A DNA stretch of 64,000 nucleotides from Chlorokybus atmophyticus (taxonomy: Eukaryota > Streptophyta > Chlorokybophyceae > Chlorokybales > Chlorokybaceae): assembly GCA_009103225.1 (NCBI GenBank), contig RHPI01002888.1, positions 79,223 to 143,222 of the forward strand, in the 5' to 3' direction. How positions within the stretch are numbered: the first letter of the stretch is position 1; every line of letters starts with the position of its first letter. Both the position numbers and the translations under genes were made by a program. This document shows positions 34,735 to 45,869 of the stretch, in pieces. Under the pieces are notes generated by a model that saw nothing but the letters and a program-made list of their open reading frames with translations, did not search any database and was not told where the DNA came from.

Positions 34735-34897
34735 AGCCCGCAGGGCCCGCCAGGCGTGCCGGTAAAGCGAGGTCTGCCTCTGTCGATAGTGTGGTGCTTG
34801 CCATGGTCGAGGGTTACGCCGTCTCGGACACACTGACGAGCGCTCATGCCGTGGGCATGCTGGTGCTGCGCGCAGCATTAAAGCAACACAAACAAAG

Positions 34898-34993
<96 letters not shown>

Positions 34994-35138
34994 NCTCCCC
35001 TCCTTACTGTACCTACTGTGCTATAGTACACACAATCAACAAGCCACTACGATAGTGAATGAACAAGCAACTCAGAGATGTTATGTCTTGGCTGATGCTC
35101 TCCTCCTTACTGTACCTACTGTGCTATAGTACACACAA
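34735..35138 (-). repeat. Partial Gypsy LTR with poly-C expansion
   Basis: Positions 34790-34898 match 35733-35841 inside the 3' LTR of Gypsy element 1 (blocks CCATGGTCGAGGGT, CACTGACGAGCGCTCATGCC, GCTGCGCGCAGCAT). The match ends where a poly-C run replaces the short C stretch of the LTR. It then resumes with TACTGTACCTACTGTGCTAT up to the border of the next LTR. This is a piece of a third LTR abutting element 1. Confidence 0.65.
34899..34993 (+). repeat. Poly-C tract, 95 nt
   Basis: Uninterrupted run of C followed by one N. The sister LTR at the same position has only a run of six C, so this is either a true expansion or an assembly or gap-filling artefact. Confidence 0.9.
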
Positions 35139-35190
35139 TCAACAAGCCACTACGATAGTGAATGAACAAGCAACTCAGAGATGTTATGTT
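35001..35190 (+). repeat. 103-bp tandem duplication spanning an LTR-LTR junction
   Basis: Unit TCCTTACTGTACCTACTGTG through CAGAGATGTTATGT occurs at 35001 and again from 35104, offset 103 bp. Each unit crosses the point where one LTR ends and the next begins (ACACAATCAACAAGCCAC). Confidence 0.85.
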
Positions 35191-35950
35191 GTGACTGATG
35201 CAGCAAACACATCACCGCCAAGCTCACAGCAATGACAAGCACAGCGCACAAGATATATCATACATTGTGTCTCACGTGGTAAGGCAGTCCTTGACAACCG
35301 GGATGGTGTGCTTCCAGTTCAAGTCGCTTCACCAGCTCGTAAAGTCAAAGTCTCTACTTTTAATACTCACTTACAGTGACACCAGCGAGTCTAGTAACAT
35401 GACTTCCTACTTATACATATCAAATGATGACTGTGTAGTGCCACGCGGCCACTAGGCCAACGGTCACATTGAGGCCGTATGCTACTACGAGAATCCTTTA
35501 AGACTCGATATAACACATGAGTTAATAACAGATTCCTAACTGCTCAGCTACGCGCGGTTCCTACAGAGAGTTTTATAGAGTAGCCCTAGCTACATGCTAC
35601 ATACAGTACGAAGTTGCTAGCAGTAGACTAGGGCGCGCGCGGTCTTCATGCTGGTAGCCCGGGCTTGGGGCTGGATGTAGGTATGCTCGAGGAGGACTAG
35701 CATGCGAGGGTATTTGGCATGACAGCTGTCGTGCCTGCCATGGTCGAGGGTCACGCCGTCTTGGGCACACTGACGAGCGCTCATGCCCTTGGCATGCTAT
35801 TGCTGCGCGCAGCATGTGGCAACACAAACAAAGACAACCCCCCAGACATAGGCTCGAGGATAAGCCTATGTGAGGATCTGCTCAGTAGTAGAGCTGGAGA
35901 CGCTCTCCTCCTTACTGTACCTACTATGCTGTAGTACACACAGTCAACAA
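35139..35950 (-). repeat. 3' LTR of Gypsy element 1
   Basis: Aligns along its length with 50447-51350. Shared blocks include CAGTTCAAGTCGCTTCA-like, GACTTCCTA, TACGCGCGGTTCCTACAGA and GGGCGCGCGCGGTCTTCA. A purine-rich tract on the minus strand (complement of CCACCCCCCCTGAAG at 35952-35966) directly precedes it, as expected for a polypurine tract. Confidence 0.8.
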
Positions 35951-36000
35951 ACCACCCCCCCTGAAGTTCTAGGGTAGCCTCCTGCTCCAGGACTTAGTTT

Positions 36001-36348
36001 CTACCGACTGTGTGGGGGACCGTTGATGCAGCAGTCATCGCACCAATACTCCCACAGCGGCACCTTGTTTAATGGAGGGTCAAGGCAGTAACAGTGCATG
36101 CCTTGGTTGCAGCCTTTGCATAACAGCATCAACGGGTAATTGTCAACACTGCCACATCTCTCGCAACGGGTGCTGGATCTGGTCGAAGCTAGCAACGTCG
36201 GGAAGATGACAGGGCAGTTCACCACGTTGTCCATCATGCGCTCGCCTTGTTGTCCCAGAAGGTCTAGTACCCCTTTGAGATACACCTTCAATACCTTATA
36301 GAAAGTGCGCCCGATGAAGGTGTCAAGGGTGTCTTGTGTAGCCGCCAT
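36001..36348 (-). pseudogene. Element 1 Pol C-terminus with PHD finger
   Basis: Open frame of 115 residues, starting MAATQDTLDTFIGRTFYKV and ending after a Cys4-His-Cys3 PHD finger: CERCG, LLCKGC, MHCYC, WCDDC. In chromatin proteins PHD fingers bind histone H3 tails. Here the finger sits where other Gypsy lineages carry a chromodomain. The short frame may be joined to the integrase by a lost frame, since the two lie in different frames. Confidence 0.75.
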
Positions 36349-36359
36349 GCGGTAGACGA

Positions 36360-37503
36360 AGTCTCTTGGCTGGAAGCAGCGTTCTCACTCCTTGTAGAAA
36401 CCCCTACGCACCCGCTCGTAACGAAGCGTGTCGTGCTGCTGAGCAATGCGCAGGTTGTTGAAGGCCATGGGGACAGTGTGCACGAACAGCCCGCTGCGCA
36501 CTGTGAGATCATACAGCATCTCGTCGCGGTTGTCGAGATTGTCCACCACTCTGTTGACCTCTTGCTGTGCGCGGAAAGGGAGCAATGGCTGCCTTTCAAA
36601 CAGCAAATTGTATGGGCTGTACTCTCGCAGTGCTGCCTGATTGGACAGCCGGTATCCCATAGCTACCCATGGGAGTGGGTATCCCATAGCTACCCATGGG
36701 AGTGGTCATCCCATGTGCTCGTCTCGTAGTTGAGGACGTACATGCGCAAAGCCTTTTTGATGGTCTGCACAGTATGCTCAGCGAGACCATCGGCTTGTGG
36801 ATGGTCGCGGGAAGTACGGCGATGGTCGATGAAGCATCTATCCATAAGATTGTCGAAGGCTCCTCTAAACTCCGTACCTTGGTCGATAATGACTTCAGCA
36901 CGGCTGCCGAAGCGTCCGAGTACATGGGAGATAAAAGCCTGTGCTACTCTTTCGCTGCTCTTGTCGGGAAGGAGCACCAGCTCCACCCATTTGCAAAAGT
37001 GCTCGATTAAGATGAGGATGTAGCGGTTGCCTCGTGCTGAGGGCGATAAGTCCCCGAGGATGTCCAATCCCCATCGGTAAAACAGTCCCAAGATGGGAAG
37101 GGGATGCAAGGTGGCGTTGCGCGTGTTTAGGCTCGCGCGGACCATGTCACACTGCTGGCAGTCGCTGACGATCTCGCGCACCTTTTTGTGCACCCCATAC
37201 CACCAATACTGAGTCTAAACTAGACTGGCTGTGCGCTTGACACCGAAGTGTCCGAGCTCGGTGTGAAGGGCAGCAATAGTGCCTTCTCGCGCAGCTGATG
37301 TTGAGACCTCCTTGTCCTCATTTTGTATCCGTCGATACAGGTTGTCGTCGACCCAGCAATAGATGCTGAGTGCGTTGCTTGATGCGGTCTTCCTCGCGCG
37401 CGCTCATGCCCACTGAAAATTGTCCAGGCCGGAGCAGAGCGAGGAATGGCTTGTCAAGCCAGATGTCCTGTCGTGTGTCAGTGGGTGCCAACTCCTATTC
37501 GTC
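36360..37503 (-). pseudogene. Element 1 integrase (DDE), broken
   Basis: Retroviral-type integrase core with the DDE triad visible: WGLDILGDLSPSARGNRYI, VIIDQGTEFRGAFD and a Glu in DGLAEHTVQTIKKALR. Zinc-binding residues survive only partly upstream (37,150-37,330). A 27-bp tandem duplication (36651-36677 and 36678-36704) and frame changes disrupt the C-terminal part. The upstream end is cut by the Copia insertion at 37504. Confidence 0.8.
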
Positions 37504-37508
37504 CACCT
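37504..37508 (+). repeat. Left target-site duplication of the Copia element (CACCT)
   Basis: CACCT directly precedes the left LTR and recurs directly after the right LTR at 42419-42423. Confidence 0.92.
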
Positions 37509-37933
37509 TGTTGAGAGTCATTCCTACATACGATCAGCATCGACCCTCCACACAGGAGTAGAAGGTCGTAAGGATGGGCACTAGGTCCGGACTTAGCAAG
37601 ATGGCGTCATCGGACCAGACTCCGGACTCCAGACTGGAGCCTTACTAACTGCTTCGTATCTCCGCGTATACTTACTCATGTTGGGCGTGTAAGACCTTGT
37701 TGGAAAGCTCTGGTTGTAAAAAAGACAACACAGCTTAGAGCGCGTCAAAAGGCTGAGTATAGCTTACGCAGTGCTTGCAAACGTAGACTTGTGTGTAACT
37801 GGCTGGTATAAGAACCAGCAGACAACTTGTAATAGATGAATGTGATGCGACTTGTGTATGCTCTGGTGGCGGTAGCTCTGTCTCTGTGTGTCTATGCTTG
37901 CCTCAACTACATGTGCATGCTAGCCCTTCAATA
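37509..37933 (+). repeat. Left LTR of the Copia element
   Basis: 425 bp; carries a 7-bp insertion near 37620 relative to the right LTR and ends in TA rather than CA. Confidence 0.93.
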
Positions 37934-37946
37934 GGTTATGGGCCCA
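37934..37946 (+). other. Copia primer-binding site, half-tRNA(iMet) type
   Basis: GGTTATGGGCCCA abuts the LTR. Its complement TGGGCCCATAACC matches the anticodon stem-loop of initiator tRNA-Met, the primer arrangement known for Drosophila copia, rather than the tRNA 3' end. Confidence 0.75.
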
Positions 37947-38060
37947 CACTACGCTTGAGGAGTGTGAGACTAGCTTGTGTGCATAGTAGTTCTACACTAC
38001 GGTAGCTTGTTGGTAGCAGAGCCTTGGGTGTCAACTGCAAGAAAGGCAGGCTCGACAAAA

Positions 38061-41000
38061 ATGGAGGCGACCTACGACAAGGGGCAGATTGCAAAGCTGG
38101 ACACCGACGACTACAACACATGGTGCGTGGAGATGAAGGCCTTGCTCATCCACAAGAAGGTGTGGAAGTACGTTGATCCGAAGGCACCACCACCAACACC
38201 AGGAGCGAACACTGTGTGGTCAGAGCATTCAGCAGAAGCACACTCTTTGCTTGTGTTGAACAGCAAACCGCATCACTTTCCCTGCTCACTGCATGTGAAG
38301 ATGGTAGACAAGCTTGGGAAAAGCTATTAGCCGTATTCAGCGCCAAGAACAATGCCAAAAAGTTGCATCTACGCAAGCAGCTCAGCGCACTCAGGAAGGA
38401 GGCAGCAGAACCCATCACAAAGTATGTTGCGCGCGAGAGAGAGCTGTAGGCGGACCTCATTAACGTCGGCCACAACATGGGGGAGACGGAGGTAGTGCTG
38501 GCCATTATTGCAAGGCTACCAGCAGAGTACGAGGTCGTCGCAACCCTGCTGGAGACGTCATCATCGGAGTTGACGTTGGACGATGTGCTACCGAAGCTGC
38601 TCACCGTGGAGCAGAGGGTTGTGAAGAAGGACGAGCAAGCGGATGCCGTCGCCTTCTACACCGGCAAGCACGCAAAGAAGAGCAACCATGAAGAGAAGTA
38701 CAAGGGCAACAAGCCAGGCAATCCTCGTCACAAAGACCTCACATGCCACTGGTGTGGTTGGAAGGGGCACATTGTGAAGGACTGTAGGAAGAAACAACAG
38801 GGGCAACCTAGAGCAAGCACCAGCAACAGCGGCAACGAGCACCAACACAAGGAGAAACATGTCGCCTTCACTGCATCCAGTTCGAGGGCGGGCACAGCTT
38901 TCTGGGTGGTGGACTCTGGCTGCGATCGTCATCTCACACCAAACAAGGAGGTGATGGAGGGCTACAGGAAGCTGACGTCCACAATCAAGGCGGCGGGCTT
39001 CGGTGGCGAAGTATTGGTGGCTGAGGGAGTTGGCAACATACGACTCCAGTGCAAGGTTGGTAACACACTACACGAGGTGTTGTTACGCAACGTCCTGCAT
39101 GTTCCTAAGGCTATTGCGAGTCTATTCTCTGTGAGGGTTGCGGAGCGCTTAGGCGTGGAGATCCTATTTCGGAAGGGTGGCTGCTCAGTCATCCTTGATG
39201 GGGTCGTGCACATGGTTGGAATCGCTGATCCGGGAGGGCTCTACCACGTGGAGCAGCACCCTAAGGACATTGACATTCAAGCCATGATGGTGAAGGACAG
39301 GAGTCGCCAACATTGTGGCATCGAAGGTTCGGGCATCTTAGCTACGTTAACCTCACTCGCCTTGTCGCTGAGAAGATGGTCAAGGGCATCCATCTCAGCA
39401 CAGAAGAACTCAAGAATGCATCAGGTGCACTTTGTGAACCATGCATGGTTGCAAAGCAGCATGCTATGCCATTCCCATTATCCTCTTCATGCAGTCAGCA
39501 TCCTTGCGAGCTTGTGCACATGGATGTCTGTGGCCCTATGCACATTGTGGTGAAGGGAGGGGTCAGGTACTTTGCTACATTCCTCGACGACTGCAGCAAG
39601 CTATCCGTCATCTTTTCGTTGACACTGAAGTCAGAAGTTGCTGGAGCTGTGCGCACAGTTGTGGCCTTGTTGGTGACCCAGTCTGGCAACAAGATGCAGG
39701 CAATGAGGAGTGATCGAGGAGGGGAGTACATCAACAAGGAGTTGAAGGAGTTCTTCGCCAGCAAGGGCATACGCCACGAGACAACGGCACCCTACTCCCC
39801 GCAGCAGAATGGAGCAGCTGAACGCCTCAACAGGACACTCTTGGAGCGTGTTCGAGCCATGCTCAATGACACCAGGATGGAAGACAGTATGTGGAAGGAG
39901 GCGATACTTGCTGTCAACTACATCCGCAACAGGTTTCCGGTGAGCTCAGAGCAGAAGACTCCGTGGGAGCACTTCTATGGAGCCACACCAGATGTGAGTG
40001 GTATGCGTGTGTTTGGATGCACGGCATATGCACTAGTGCCTCAACAGCTCAGGCACAAGCTGGAGCCGGTCAGCAAGAAGGGCATTTTCGTTGGCTATGA
40101 ACCGGGTTCCAAGGCTTACAAGATCTTGCTCGAGGATACTCAGAAGATCATCGTGAGCAGAAAGGTGGTTTTCCACGAGGGATTATCACAACCAGAAGCA
40201 GGCTTCTTTCCTCGAGATGAAGATGAAGCACAGCCGGAGGAACTTCCTACAAAAGGGGGAGTTGCAGGCAAGGCCATCATCGAAGATAAGGGTGAGCAGG
40301 ACTGTACTGTAGCAGACAAGCAGTCGCACCTGCAGCAGGAGCACGCAGCTCGGAGATACCCAATGAGGGAGAGAAAGGCACCTGACTTCTTACACAAGGC
40401 ACACGTCGCCAGTGTGCACAATGAGGAGCCAAGCACCTACGAGGAGGCATTGTTAGCACCAGATGCGGAGCAATGGCAGCGTGCTATGGACGAGGAGATT
40501 GCGTCACTCCATGCCAACAACACTTGGTCACTGGAGCAGTTACCGCAAGGAGTGAAGACCATTCCAGTAAAATGGGTTTTCAAGATGAAGCGTGATGGTC
40601 AGTGCAACATTGAGCGCTACAAGGCAAGACTGGTGGCAAAGGGCTTCTTGCAGCAGGAAGGTGTGGACTTCAACGAAGTGTTTGCACCTGCAAGTAAGCA
40701 TACCACGTTCCGTGCACTGCTAGCTATGGTTGCTGCTGAAGACCTTGAGCTGCATCACCTGGATGTGAAGACTGCCTTCCTCTACAGAGAGCTGGAGGAG
40801 GAGTATCTTGATCGAGCAACCACCTGATGTGAAGAACGGGAGAGAGGCACAGCGTGCAAGCTGATCAAGGCACTGTACGGGCTGCGACAGGCACCGCGTA
40901 TGTGGCACATCAAGCTCACCAAGGAGCTGGAGGCACTTGGCTTCACCGCATCCTCTGCAGACCCTGGGCTCTTCATCCATGCAGACAACAAGGTCTGGCT

Positions 41001-41958
41001 GCTCGTGTATGTTGATGATATCATCATCACCGCCAGGCAGGTGCACCACCTGCAGGAGACAAAACTTGCTCTACAGCAAGCATTCTCAGTCCGTGATTCT
41101 GGAGAGGCCTAGTGGTTCCTTGGCATGGTGATTGAGCGCGACAGGGTTGCACGCACAATCAAGATCAGTCAGGAGCAAATGGTGAGAAGACTCGTCACCA
41201 AGTTTGGGCTCACTGAAGCAAAGACCAAGACCACACCGTTGGCACTTGGCATTGCCCTCATCAAGGCAAAGGATGAGGAGGTACTCGACAAGGCTCAGTA
41301 TCCATATGGTGAGCTGATAGGCAGCATGCTCTATCTGGCAGTGTGCACACGTCCCGATGTTGCACATGCTGTGGGAGTACTTGCTCGCTACATGTCTGCA
41401 CCGAGCATGGAGCACTGGAGAGCAGCAAAGGGAGTACTACGCTATGTTGCTGGGAGCGCAACAGTTGGCATCAAGTTTGGGAGCGGAAGCACTGAGTTGG
41501 AGGGCTACTGCGACTCGGACTTTGCTGGTGACCTCAACAGCAGGAGGTCCACTACAGGCTACGTCTTCAAGCTGAACGGAGGCGTGGTGAGCTGGAACAG
41601 CAGGCTGCATCCAACAACAGCAGCATCTACATCAGAGGCTGAGTACATGGCAGCGGCAGCAGCAGTGAAGGAGGCACTCTGGCTTTGCAAGCTCATGGCA
41701 GACTTGGAGCACCCCATGGCGTGCATCGTCATCAACTGTGACAACCAAGGAGCCATCAAGTTGTTGAAGCACCCTATCGCCTCGGCAAGGACGAAGCACA
41801 TTGATGTCATGCATCACTTTGTGCGTGACAGAGTCACAAGGAAGGAGGTGGAGTTCCAGTACTGCAACACTGAGGGCATGCTGGCGGACTTCATAACAAA
41901 GCCATTGTCACCGCTCAAGTTCAAGACTTGTTGCGCACGACTTAGCATTTGTGTTTGA
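38061..41958 (+). pseudogene. Copia Gag-Pol polyprotein, broken by frameshifts and two TAG codons
   Basis: Begins MEATYDKGQIAKLDTDDYNT (UBN2-type gag), then a zinc knuckle CHWCGWKGHIVKDC, protease VVDSGCDRHLTP, integrase (HRRFGH, CEPCMVAKQ, MDVCGP, SDRGGEY, NGAAERLNRT), reverse transcriptase (KWVFKMKRDG, VYVDDIIIT) and RNase H (YCDSDFAGD, RRSTTGYVF). Breaks: a frameshift near 38220, in-frame TAG at 38447-38449, a frameshift near 39310, two compensating shifts between about 40797 and 40850, and in-frame TAG at 41110-41112. Catalytic residues of protease, integrase and RT are all retained. Given the near-identical LTRs, some breaks may be sequencing errors. Confidence 0.93.
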
Positions 41959-42000
41959 CTACAGGAGCAAGCGTTGGAGGTCAAGCTGCACGCGTGGGAG

Positions 42001-42418
42001 TGTTGAGAGTCATTCCTACATACAATCAGCATCGACCCTCCATACAGGAGTAGAAGGTCGTAAGGATGAGCACTAGGTCTGGACTTAGCAAGATGGCGTC
42101 GTCGGACCAGACTCCAGACTGGAGCCTTACTAATTGCTTTGTATCTCCGCGTATACTTACTCATGTTGGGCGTGTAAGACCTTGTTGGAAAGCTCTGGTT
42201 GTAAAAAAGACAACACAGCTTAGAGCGCGTCAAAAGGCTGAGTATAGCTTACGCAGTGCTTGCAAACGTAGACGTGTGTGTAACTGGCTGGTATAAAAAC
42301 CAGCGGACAACTTGTAATAGATGAATGTGCTGTGACTTGTGTATGCTCTGGTGGCGGTAGCTCTGTCTCTGTGTGTCTATGCTTGCCTCAACTACATGTG
42401 CATGCTAGTCCTTCAACA
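42001..42418 (+). repeat. Right LTR of the Copia element
   Basis: 418 bp, TGTTGA to TCAACA, nearly identical to the left LTR. Confidence 0.95.
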
Positions 42419-42423
42419 CACCT
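42419..42423 (+). repeat. Right target-site duplication of the Copia element (CACCT)
   Basis: Matches 37504-37508 exactly. Confidence 0.92.
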
Positions 42424-44160
42424 CAGGGTTGGCAACGAGCGCTTCCTCTAATAAGGGGTCGGTGACGGTGACAATGGGCTTGAGAGAGGGCACATCCTCG
42501 TCTGCTGCTGCCTCCGTGGTCTGATTCTTGCGTCCTGAACGTAGCGCTACGACAGCGAACATGGTCGCCACACCTGGAGGTGCGGCTGCAGGACCCCACT
42601 CGTGTCGGGCTGCTGTCGCCTCGTTGGTGTTGAGGTGAGGGTTGCAATTAAGGCCATTTGCGTCCTGGTTGACCAGGCCTGCCCGATGCTCCACCTCAAA
42701 ATTATACTCCTACAGCAGTAGTGCCCACCGTGCCAACTTGCCTGTCAGGTGCTTGTTGGTCATCAGCCACTTTAGTGCTTGGTGGTTGGTGATCAGTTGA
42801 AACTGCTGTCTATACAGAAAGGGGCGGAAGAAGGAGATGGCCCATACTGCGGCGAGACACTCCCCCTCGTAGCTGCTGTAGTTGGCCTCAGCGCTGTTGT
42901 TGCTGCGGCTGGCATACGACACTACGCGCTGCTTTTTTATTATTGTCGTGCTGCACGAGCACTGCTCCCATGCCGAGCTTGCTTCAATCTATGTGCAGGA
43001 TGAATGACCTGTTGTAGTTAGGTCGCTGCAAAATGGGAGCTGTGGTGAGCCAAAGCTTCAACTCCTCGAAGGCCTCTTGTTGTGCCTCCTTCCACATAAA
43101 CTCAATTTCCTTCCTTAGCAATTCATTGTAAAGCCGCGCGTATTTCGCAAAGTCCTTAACAAACCGTCTGTAGTAGTTGGCAAGGCCGAGGAATGCACGC
43201 AGTCGCGTGAGATCAGTGGGGGCAGGGATGGCCACCAGTGCCTCCACCTTGGCTTGCTGTACATACACTCCGTGGGGCACAATCATGTGCTCACGGTACC
43301 TTGTGGGTAATAAAGGTGCACTTGTCGGGGTGCACCGTCATCCCTACATTCTTCAGTCTCTGTAGCACCTCCGCGATGTGCCTGAGATGCTCCTCATTGC
43401 TGCGACTAAAGATGAGGATGTCGTCGATGTAGCAGCGTGCGAAGACTCATCCCTTGAGGGCTTTGTCCATGACGCGCTGAACTTGGCAAGAGCATTCTTC
43501 AGTCCGCAGGGCATGACCTTCCACTGGTACCGCCGGTTGCCCCAGAAGGAGGTCCTGTGCTTGTCCTCCTCCTCGATGGCGATCCGGTTGTACCCTTGGC
43601 GCATGTCCATGATACCGAAGACTATACAGTCTCCTACATCATTATAAATACCTTCTGCGGTAGGCAGTGGAGGCCTGTCTTGCTTGGTCTTCTTGTTGAG
43701 GGGACGGTAGTCACCGCACACGCCGGTCTGTTCAGTTGCCTGCTGAATCCTTCTTCAGGGGTATGACGGTCGCGGCCGCAAAGTCCAATGTAGATTCCTC
43801 GATCAGGCATGCATCTAACAGAGTCTTGCACCTCTGCTCCACCAAGTCTTCTTCCAACTTGGAGAGTCTGTACTGTCGTCGGAACACCGGTTCGGTGTCC
43901 ACCAACTCGATGTTCATGTGGTAAACTGAGCAGATGCTCAGTTTCTTCACGCTGAAGCTGAATTGACTCCTTTACTTGTTGAGGAGAGCCTTGAGTTGTT
44001 CTCGTGTCTGGCCTGTAGCCAATGGTTCAATGGCATGGGACCAGGACGTAGTGTTGGCGACCACTGGAATGTCCTCCACAATGACTGCTGCCTGCTCCTC
44101 CAATGTGGGCGATCTCGAGGGCATTGTGTGCCGCTTTGGTCCCTCGAACGCGATCAGCCC
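42424..44160 (-). pseudogene. Element 1 reverse transcriptase and RNase H, broken
   Basis: Fragments in different frames match the intact frame of element 2. These are an N-terminal block with YRLSKLEEDLVEQRCKTLL, then MCGDYRPLNKKTKQDR, FWGNRRYQWKVMPCGLKNAL, a YYRRFVKDFAKYARLYNELL connection block, and an RNase H part with SYASRSNNSAEANYSSYEGE. The catalytic YxDD block is destroyed by a frameshift near 43,450. The 3' side is cut by the Copia insertion and the 5' side by the assembly gap. Confidence 0.85.
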
Positions 44161-44168
44161 CGCCCCCC

Positions 44169-44416
44169 NNNNNNNNNNNNNNNNNNNNNNNNNNNNNNNN
44201 NNNNNNNNNNNNNNNNNNNNNNNNNNNNNNNNNNNNNNNNNNNNNNNNNNNNNNNNNNNNNNNNNNNNNNNNNNNNNNNNNNNNNNNNNNNNNNNNNNNN
44301 NNNNNNNNNNNNNNNNNNNNNNNNNNNNNNNNNNNNNNNNNNNNNNNNNNNNNNNNNNNNNNNNNNNNNNNNNNNNNNNNNNNNNNNNNNNNNNNNNNNN
44401 NNNNNNNNNNNNNNNN
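44169..44416. other. Assembly gap (248 N)
   Basis: Run of N between the RT and methyltransferase parts of Gypsy element 1, with C-rich sequence immediately before it and an LTR fragment immediately after it. Confidence 0.99.
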
Positions 44417-44552
44417 CCACTACGATAGGTAGTGCTATATACACAGTTCTTTACACGAGTGGATGATGTGTTACACTGTTAAGTGAGGTGAATGAATAAG
44501 CAACCTAAAGATGCTATGTCCTGACTGATGCAGCAAACATTACCGCCAAGTT
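44417..44552 (-). repeat. Isolated Gypsy LTR fragment beside the gap
   Basis: Matches 50452-50589 of the element 1 5' LTR almost base for base (ACGATAGGTAGTGCTATATA and onwards). It ends abruptly in a C run and then returns to methyltransferase sequence. Either a nested LTR partly hidden by the gap or a misjoined read. Confidence 0.75.
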
Positions 44553-44559
44553 TACCCCC

Positions 44560-45660
44560 CCGCCAGGTGCTCGAGCTCTTTGAAGGACACATGGCGGTCT
44601 TGCAGAGTAAAGCACATCTCTTACAACCACACCATGCTGTTCTGGTCCATGGCGCACCCCAACATCTGACAGTGCTTACAGTCAGCATGGAACCTGTGAT
44701 ACAGCCTGAACAAAATCCCATGGCGCGTTTGCGCTCACGAGCGTAAGATTCCTCCAGCCGGCCTCTGTTGGATTCAAACACCATGCCGTCGCCTTCGTCG
44801 CGGAAGGCATATGAACCTGGAATAGACACCAGAGTTGGGAGCGCATGGCGCGGGTGGCCGCGCTGATTGCACTGGTTGAAGTGCTGGTGATCGTGTCGCG
44901 TGATCGGGTGTGGCGTGCGCTCAAGGTCCAGGATATCGGTGACGGTGAGATTGCGTGGAAAACCGCTATGCAGATGCTCAGCAGCAAAGAGATCCTCCAC
45001 TGTGGCTAGGTTGGTCCACTTGGCGCGGACGCGATGAGCACGGAATCCATGACGCGCTGCATTGATTGATTTGAGAGGATGCCCCAGCAAGAAACACACC
45101 TGTCAAAGGCTGTTGGCCACGTGATGACGCTTATCGTCCTCGGAGTGCACTTTCTCAATGATGTACCCCAGAGGCCTGAAAAGCCGGTTGCTCTGCGGGA
45201 GTTTGATGACGCGCATCAGCTCCGAGAACAGTTGCAAGCGAGGATCAAAGAGTCCTTGGCCTCTGCCTGCTCACAAGTGTCCTTGACACTCCCATCCTGT
45301 TATCAGCAAGTCAATGTTGCCCACAGCCAGGTCGAGATCCGCAGTGATTACGCGGATGTCCTATGGCAGCGCCTTCAGACTGCCTTGCAGTGCTAGTAGT
45401 GGCAGCTGCTGCGGGTAGCACTCGTGTAGGCGGCACAAACGGTGGTTTAGGGCGATCTGTGCGTGTGGAACAGGGTCACAGTAAAGGTACCTGGTGACCG
45501 TCGCGCCGGTGTTAAGGACAGCGGCGAGGCCACTATCTATACCTTCAAACAGTTCCAACACGGTGATGCCTTGTTGTCGGCGAAACGCGTGACTCTACTA
45601 CTCAAGTGGCCACCTGGTATTGCTCTTGAACTGCAGCTTGGTCTTTGTAGAGAGGGAACC
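44560..45660 (-). pseudogene. Element 1 C5 cytosine DNA methyltransferase, broken
   Basis: Same domain as in element 2. Motif I reads VLELFEGIDSGLAAVLNTG (canonical GG changed). The motif IV region reads GWECQGH and is followed by a stop. The C-terminal frame 44479-45099 is continuous and holds ALPTLVSIPGSYAF and YARERKRAMGF. Frameshifts and stops make it inactive, but this copy shows which frame is ancestral where element 2 has shifted. Confidence 0.82.
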
Positions 45661-45869
45661 ATGCAGTGAGCCGTGCTCTAATAATTAATAAATGTGCGAA
45701 CACTTGTGCGCGCCAATGGCGCTCAGATGGTTTCTGTTCGGCCACTTCTTCAGTGGCATCCTCTTGGACCTCATCGTATGGGGTAGGAGAGTATTGGTCA
45801 GAATTGTGGGTGATTACCGTTACTGACCTGTCAGTGGTTGTCGAAGCCGACCGGTAGGTGGCTATTATA

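Larger units (their letters stand above)
37509..42418 (+). mobile_element. Ty1/Copia LTR retrotransposon, 4.9 kb, nested in Gypsy element 1
   Basis: LTRs 37509-37933 and 42001-42418 begin TGTTGA. The right one ends TCAACA and the left one TCAATA. They are nearly identical apart from a 7-bp indel, so the insertion is young. A CACCT target duplication flanks both ends. The primer-binding site follows the left LTR directly. Pol order (protease, integrase, RT, RNase H) is Copia-type, against the integrase-last order of the Gypsy host. Confidence 0.96.

Noticed and set aside
34693-35031. Poly-glycine or poly-proline protein frames
   Set aside because: They are translations of the 95-nt poly-C run inside an LTR remnant.
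38447-41112. Nuclear code with TAG read as glutamine (as in some ulvophyte algae)
   Set aside because: TAG sits at plausible Gln sites only in mobile elements. Host genes end at TAG or TAA where homologs end (DNAAF3, SDR, BTB, ACS), and no host exon contains an internal TAG or TAA.
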